NCBI GenBank assembly: GCA_015661035.1 | Contig: JACVJA010000044.1 | Coordinates: 1 to 8,906, forward strand | Direction: 5' to 3' | DNA length: 8,906 bases | DNA from: Candidatus Calidifonticultor daggyaiensis | GTDB taxonomy: Bacteria > Actinomycetota > Humimicrobiia > Humimicrobiales > Humimicrobiaceae | In this document: piece by piece, positions 5,684 to 8,906 of the stretch | Layout of the letters: every line of letters begins with the position of its first letter | Position numbering within the stretch: the first letter of the stretch is position 1 | Notes under the pieces: model-generated | What the model was told of the DNA's origin: nothing | Seen by the model: the letters and a program-made list of their open reading frames with translations, nothing else | Databases searched by the model: none | Made by a program: the position numbers and the translations under genes

Positions 5684-5692
5684 ATTATACCA
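5684..5692 (-). promoter_or_regulatory. extended -10 promoter for the isomerase gene
   Basis: Minus-strand TGGTATAAT (5692 to 5684) is a perfect TGnTATAAT element. Transcription would begin near 5677, about 50 bases before the TTG start. A second perfect match, TGATATAAT, lies at 5712-5704. No clear -35 hexamer accompanies either, as with the RRM promoter. The isomerase-mazG-ftsB-ppx group can therefore probably be transcribed independently of mfd. Confidence 0.5.
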
Positions 5693-5721
5693 TTAAAATT
5701 TAAATTATATCATTGAAATTC

Positions 5722-5789
5722 ATTGAAATTATATTACTAATAAAATTATACTGCTGATAAAATTATATTGTTATTGAAATTATATCTTT
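5722..5789. repeat. 17-bp tandem array across the end of mfd
   Basis: Four contiguous 17-bp units start at 5722, 5739, 5756 and 5773. Each has AAATTATA at the same place, and the first and fourth share the exact 13-mer ATTGAAATTATAT, 51 bp (three periods) apart. Shorter related copies (ATTGAAATTC at 5712, AAATTATATC at 5702) continue to the left. Read on the minus strand, every unit has a TATAAT box. The array covers the mfd stop codon, so units three and four encode the last Mfd residues. It is either a local tandem duplication or an array of regulatory sites. Confidence 0.7.
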
Positions 5790-8700
5790 AAGATAATCTA
5801 ATATAATTTCAATATCTAATTCGGCTTCAGTACATTTAAAGATTATTTGTTTATTTTTGCCAATATAATAAAAATTATCATATTTTAATTTTAATCTTTT
5901 TAGACTATTACTATTTAGATCAATTTTACATATAATCAATCCCTTTAAGCTTGAAAAAATTATTTTCTCTATTTTTGCTTTTCTTGCAAGATATTTTATC
6001 TTTCCTATTCCTATTATATTTTTAACTGCTGTAGGAATATTACCATATTTTTTCTTTAAAATACCTTCCAAACCATCTGCATCTTCTAAAGAATTAAAGC
6101 TTGAAATAGTTTTATAAATTTTAATTCTTTCTTTTTCATTTCTTATATAACTTACTGGAATATATGCACTAAATGGAATTTCTATTTGAACATTTAAATC
6201 TTCCTCAACAGCAATACCTTTTAACTTTTCAACTTCCTCTTTTACAATTTGACAATATAAGTCAAAGCCTACACTGTTTATATGCCCATGCTGCCTTGGT
6301 CCTAAAAGTTCGCCAGCTCCTCTTATTTCTAAATCCTTCATAGCAATTTGATATCCTGAACCTAACTCTGTATATTCGGCTAAAGTTTTTAGCCTTTGAA
6401 AAGCTTGTAAATTTAGTATTTTCTTTCTTGGATATAAAAAATATGCGTAAGCTTTTTCATACGACCTTCCTACTCTTCCTCTTAACTGATACAATTGAGC
6501 AAGACCAAATTTATGAGCATTTTCTACAATTAATGTGTTTACATTACTGATATCAAGCCCAGATTCAATAATACTAGTAGTAACAAGCACATCAAACTTT
6601 TTATTAATAAAATCTGCCATTATTGTTTCAATTTTTTTAGATTCCATTTGACCATGGGTTAATGCAATTTTTGCGGAAGGAACTATTCGAGCTAAGTTGT
6701 TTTTCACTTGTTCAATATCCTTTATTTTATTATAGACATAAAATACTTGTCCTCCCCTTTCTAACTCTCTATGTATTGCCATTTTTATTAAAAGATCATT
6801 TTTTTCTCCAACAAAAGTTTCAATAGGAAATCTGCCCCAAGGATGAGTTTCAATTAAAAAAATATCTTTTACTCCAGTTAACGACATATATAGAGTTCTT
6901 GGAATAGGAGTTGCGCTTAAAGTTATAACATCAACATTTTTTTTAAGTAATTTTATTTTTTCTTTTGCGTTAACTCCAAAACGCTGTTCTTCATCAATAA
7001 TTATTAAACCCAAGTCTTTTGGCACTATGTCTTTTGAAAGAATTCTATGAGTACCTATGAGCATGTCAATTTTACCTTCTTTAAATCTTTCTACAATCTC
7101 CTTCTGTTGACTTTTTGTTTTAAATCGGCTTAATACTTCCACAATAACTGCAAAATTATTGAACCTTTCAAAAAAAGTTTTATAGTGCTGCTCAGCAAGA
7201 ATTGTAGTTGGTACAAGCATTAAAACTTGTTTTGAATTCACTATTGCTTTAAAAGCCGCCCTTAGTGCTACTTCAGTTTTGCCAAACCCCACATCGCCGC
7301 ATAAAAGCAAATCCATAGGTTTTGGCTTTTGCATTAACTCTTTTACATAATTTATTGCCTCTAACTGGTCAGCAGTTTCATCAAAAGGAAACAATTCTTC
7401 CATCTCTTTTTGCCATATTCCGTCTTCTCCAAAAGCATAACCCTCAATTACATTTCTTTGTGCATATAATTCAGCAAGATTAACCGCAAGCTGCTTTACA
7501 GAACTTCTAACCTTTTTCTTTAAATTAGTCCATGTTTTAGAATTTAATTCAGAGATTGTTGGGTTTTTATCACCAATATACTTGTGAAGCCTGTCTGACT
7601 GCCAAGTTGGTACATATAATTTATCATTATTTGCATATTCTATTAAAAAATATTCTTTTTTATTATCATCAGCATGTTCAGAAACAATACCAATATATCT
7701 TCCTATGCCATGAGTTTTATGCACAATAAAATCTCCCGGATTGAAATCTTCTTTTTTTTGGTTAAAATTATCTTTAATTTCATCTTGTGATTTTGCAGGA
7801 CTATCATAAATTTCATGAAATATATCGAGCTCGCCATATAATGAAAAAACTTCACTTTCAAATCCTGTTAAAAGCTCGCCTTTAAAAATATTTACAGCTT
7901 TTTTGCATGAATTTATTCTTTCATCAAGAAAAGATATAAAATTATTGAAGTCAAATTGAAGATCTTCATTGTTTATAATAAAAGAAATATTATTATCAAT
8001 AAAAATTCTTTTTATTTTTTCAATTCTTTCCAAATTATTTATTACAATAACTGTATTTTTATTATTTTCTAAATCTTTTTTTATGCTCAGAAGAAAAAAC
8101 TTACTATCACCCTTTACCTTTTTTTGTTTTTTTAAATTTTTTAATTCATAGAAGTCAAAATTTTCAATTTCTACTTTTGAAGATAAAAGGTGTAAAAACT
8201 TTAAACCACCTTTATTTTCTAAATTGTTTGTATTTTTTATTTTATTTAAATTAGTAAAATAATCTTTACTTATTATTATATTTTTTAAAATATCAGCAAC
8301 ATTGGCACCTGTTGTAACTTCTTTATTTCTTAGATTTACTTTATTTTTTATTGATTCTTTTTTTTCAATTTCAAAAGAGTTAATTATTAGATCAACATCA
8401 TTTTGTATTTTTAAAATTACTTCAACAGGATCACAAATAATAACCATTGCATTTTTTAAGTTGTTAATAAAAAAATCAATAAAACTTATATTTGAATCTA
8501 TTTTTGAATTAAAAAACTCAAATCCTAGATTTGGGAATATCTCTATTTCATCTTTTTTTGCAATAAAGTTATTATTTATTAAATCGTAATAATAAATGTT
8601 TTGTATTTCATCTTCAAAAAAATCAACTCTATAAGGTAAATTCGCTGCTATATCATAAACATCTAATAAATCTCCTTTAAAACTAAACTCGCCTTTGTCA

Positions 8701-8906
8701 AAGACCTTTACTACTCTTTGATAACCTATTTTTGTTAAATAAGAGATTATGTCATCTCTTGAATATTTTTTATTTTTTTTTAGAACTAAAATATTTTGAA
8801 TAAGATTTTCATTATTTGGAATCAAATCAACTAAAGAACTGCTTGAAGCAATAATTATAAGATTGTTATTAACATTAAAGTTAATATTGCTAGAATTATA
8901 ATTGCC
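5763..8906 (-). CDS. mfd: transcription-repair coupling factor Mfd (5' end outside window)
   Basis: Mfd is an ATP-driven DNA translocase that pushes stalled RNA polymerase off lesions and recruits UvrA. The frame stays open to the right edge, giving 1047 residues; E. coli and Bacillus Mfd have about 1150-1180, so roughly 100-130 N-terminal residues are missing. A TTG at 8825 is not the start: the 27 codons before it continue family-like sequence (for example NNLIIIASSS). Counting from the edge codon, visible parts are the UvrB-like region (to about 360), the CarD-like RNA polymerase-interacting domain (388-450, GDFIVHKTHGIGRY), Walker A GDVGFGKT (537-544), DEEQ (638-641), SATPIPRT (664-671), helicase motif VI QLRGRVGR (807-814), the RecG-like translocation motif (about 855-884) and the C-terminal domain (from about 908). 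The UvrB-like part is poorly conserved, Asn/Lys/Ile-rich and probably degenerate for catalysis, as usual in Mfd. It is the first gene of the minus-strand cluster, 137 bases before the isomerase start. Confidence 0.97.
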   Translation of the reverse strand, partial: GNYNSSNINFNVNNNLIIIASSSSLVDLIPNNENLIQNILVLKKNKKYSRDDIISYLTKIGYQRVVKVFDKGEFSFKGDLLDVYDIAANLPYRVDFFEDEIQNIYYYDLINNNFIAKKDEIEIFPNLGFEFFNSKIDSNISFIDFFINNLKNAMVIICDPVEVILKIQNDVDLIINSFEIEKKESIKNKVNLRNKEVTTGANVADILKNIIISKDYFTNLNKIKNTNNLENKGGLKFLHLLSSKVEIENFDFYELKNLKKQKKVKGDSKFFLLSIKKDLENNKNTVIVINNLERIEKIKRIFIDNNISFIINNEDLQFDFNNFISFLDERINSCKKAVNIFKGELLTGFESEVFSLYGELDIFHEIYDSPAKSQDEIKDNFNQKKEDFNPGDFIVHKTHGIGRYIGIVSEHADDNKKEYFLIEYANNDKLYVPTWQSDRLHKYIGDKNPTISELNSKTWTNLKKKVRSSVKQLAVNLAELYAQRNVIEGYAFGEDGIWQKEMEELFPFDETADQLEAINYVKELMQKPKPMDLLLCGDVGFGKTEVALRAAFKAIVNSKQVLMLVPTTILAEQHYKTFFERFNNFAVIVEVLSRFKTKSQQKEIVERFKEGKIDMLIGTHRILSKDIVPKDLGLIIIDEEQRFGVNAKEKIKLLKKNVDVITLSATPIPRTLYMSLTGVKDIFLIETHPWGRFPIETFVGEKNDLLIKMAIHRELERGGQVFYVYNKIKDIEQVKNNLARIVPSAKIALTHGQMESKKIETIMADFINKKFDVLVTTSIIESGLDISNVNTLIVENAHKFGLAQLYQLRGRVGRSYEKAYAYFLYPRKKILNLQAFQRLKTLAEYTELGSGYQIAMKDLEIRGAGELLGPRQHGHINSVGFDLYCQIVKEEVEKLKGIAVEEDLNVQIEIPFSAYIPVSYIRNEKERIKIYKTISSFNSLEDADGLEGILKKKYGNIPTAVKNIIGIGKIKYLARKAKIEKIIFSSLKGLIICKIDLNSNSLKRLKLKYDNFYYIGKNKQIIFKCTEAELDIEIILDYLKDIISITI
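5772..5814. repeat. 14-bp perfect inverted repeat in the mfd 3' end
   Basis: TATTGAAATTATAT (5772-5785) and ATATAATTTCAATA (5801-5814) are exact reverse complements separated by 15 bases. The left arm is also part of the last unit of the 17-bp array. In mfd mRNA this gives a 14-bp stem whose base ends seven bases before the stop codon. It could protect or process the mRNA 3' end; lacking G-C pairs and a T-run it is not a standard terminator. Confidence 0.7.

Noticed and set aside
7969..8589. Plus-strand open frames opposite mfd
   Set aside because: Low-complexity Phe/Ile/Leu-rich products are the expected shadow of a Lys/Asn-rich minus-strand gene in AT-rich DNA.
8823..8825. TTG as the start of mfd
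   Set aside because: The frame is open to the window edge and the upstream codons encode family-like sequence; the N-terminal region of Mfd would otherwise be missing.
1..8906. Search for CRISPR arrays, insertion sequences, toxin-antitoxin pairs, phage or defence genes
   Set aside because: No regularly spaced repeats with unique spacers, no transposase-like protein, and every long gene belongs to a housekeeping family. MazG here is the two-domain nucleotide hydrolase with no mazEF genes beside it.

Overview
The window is a very AT-rich bacterial chromosome segment that is almost entirely housekeeping. UGA is used as a stop (mazG and ftsB end in TGA), so the standard bacterial code fits. One protein gene (RRM) lies on the plus strand. 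Everything from about 1.0 kb to the right edge is on the minus strand.

Layout, left to right. Bases 1-63 may hold the end of an upstream plus-strand gene and a terminator-like hairpin. Bases 64-492 have no gene; they hold a diverged direct repeat, an extended -10 promoter and a long leader for an RRM RNA-binding protein (493-840). A convergent gap (841-1006) carries a large nested inverted repeat. On the minus strand follow an LsrG-like ABM-fold protein, tRNA-Leu(UAA), and a cluster read right to left: mfd (5' end outside the window), a membrane-anchored SurA/PpiC peptidyl-prolyl isomerase, a two-domain MazG, an FtsB/DivIC-like division protein, and a Ppx/GppA phosphatase whose start overlaps ftsB by four bases.

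The genes combine transcription-coupled repair (Mfd), extracytoplasmic protein folding (PpiC), nucleotide pool cleaning (MazG), septum assembly (FtsB/DivIC) and polyphosphate or pppGpp turnover (Ppx/GppA). From general knowledge, the order mfd-(prsA/surA)-mazG-...-divIC-...-ppx occurs in both Bacillota and Actinomycetota. Here the usual interveners are missing: spoVT, yabP and yabQ of spore-formers, and eno of actinobacteria. This suggests a compact, low-GC, probably non-sporulating lineage related to one of these groups. The exact phylum cannot be settled from this window.

I see no defence system, mobile element, CRISPR array or clearly new multi-gene system. The least explained DNA is non-coding: a 17-bp tandem array carrying repeated TATAAT boxes across the end of mfd, joined to a 14-bp perfect inverted repeat; a smaller 13-bp tandem repeat with the same box before ftsB; and the nested inverted repeat after the RRM gene.
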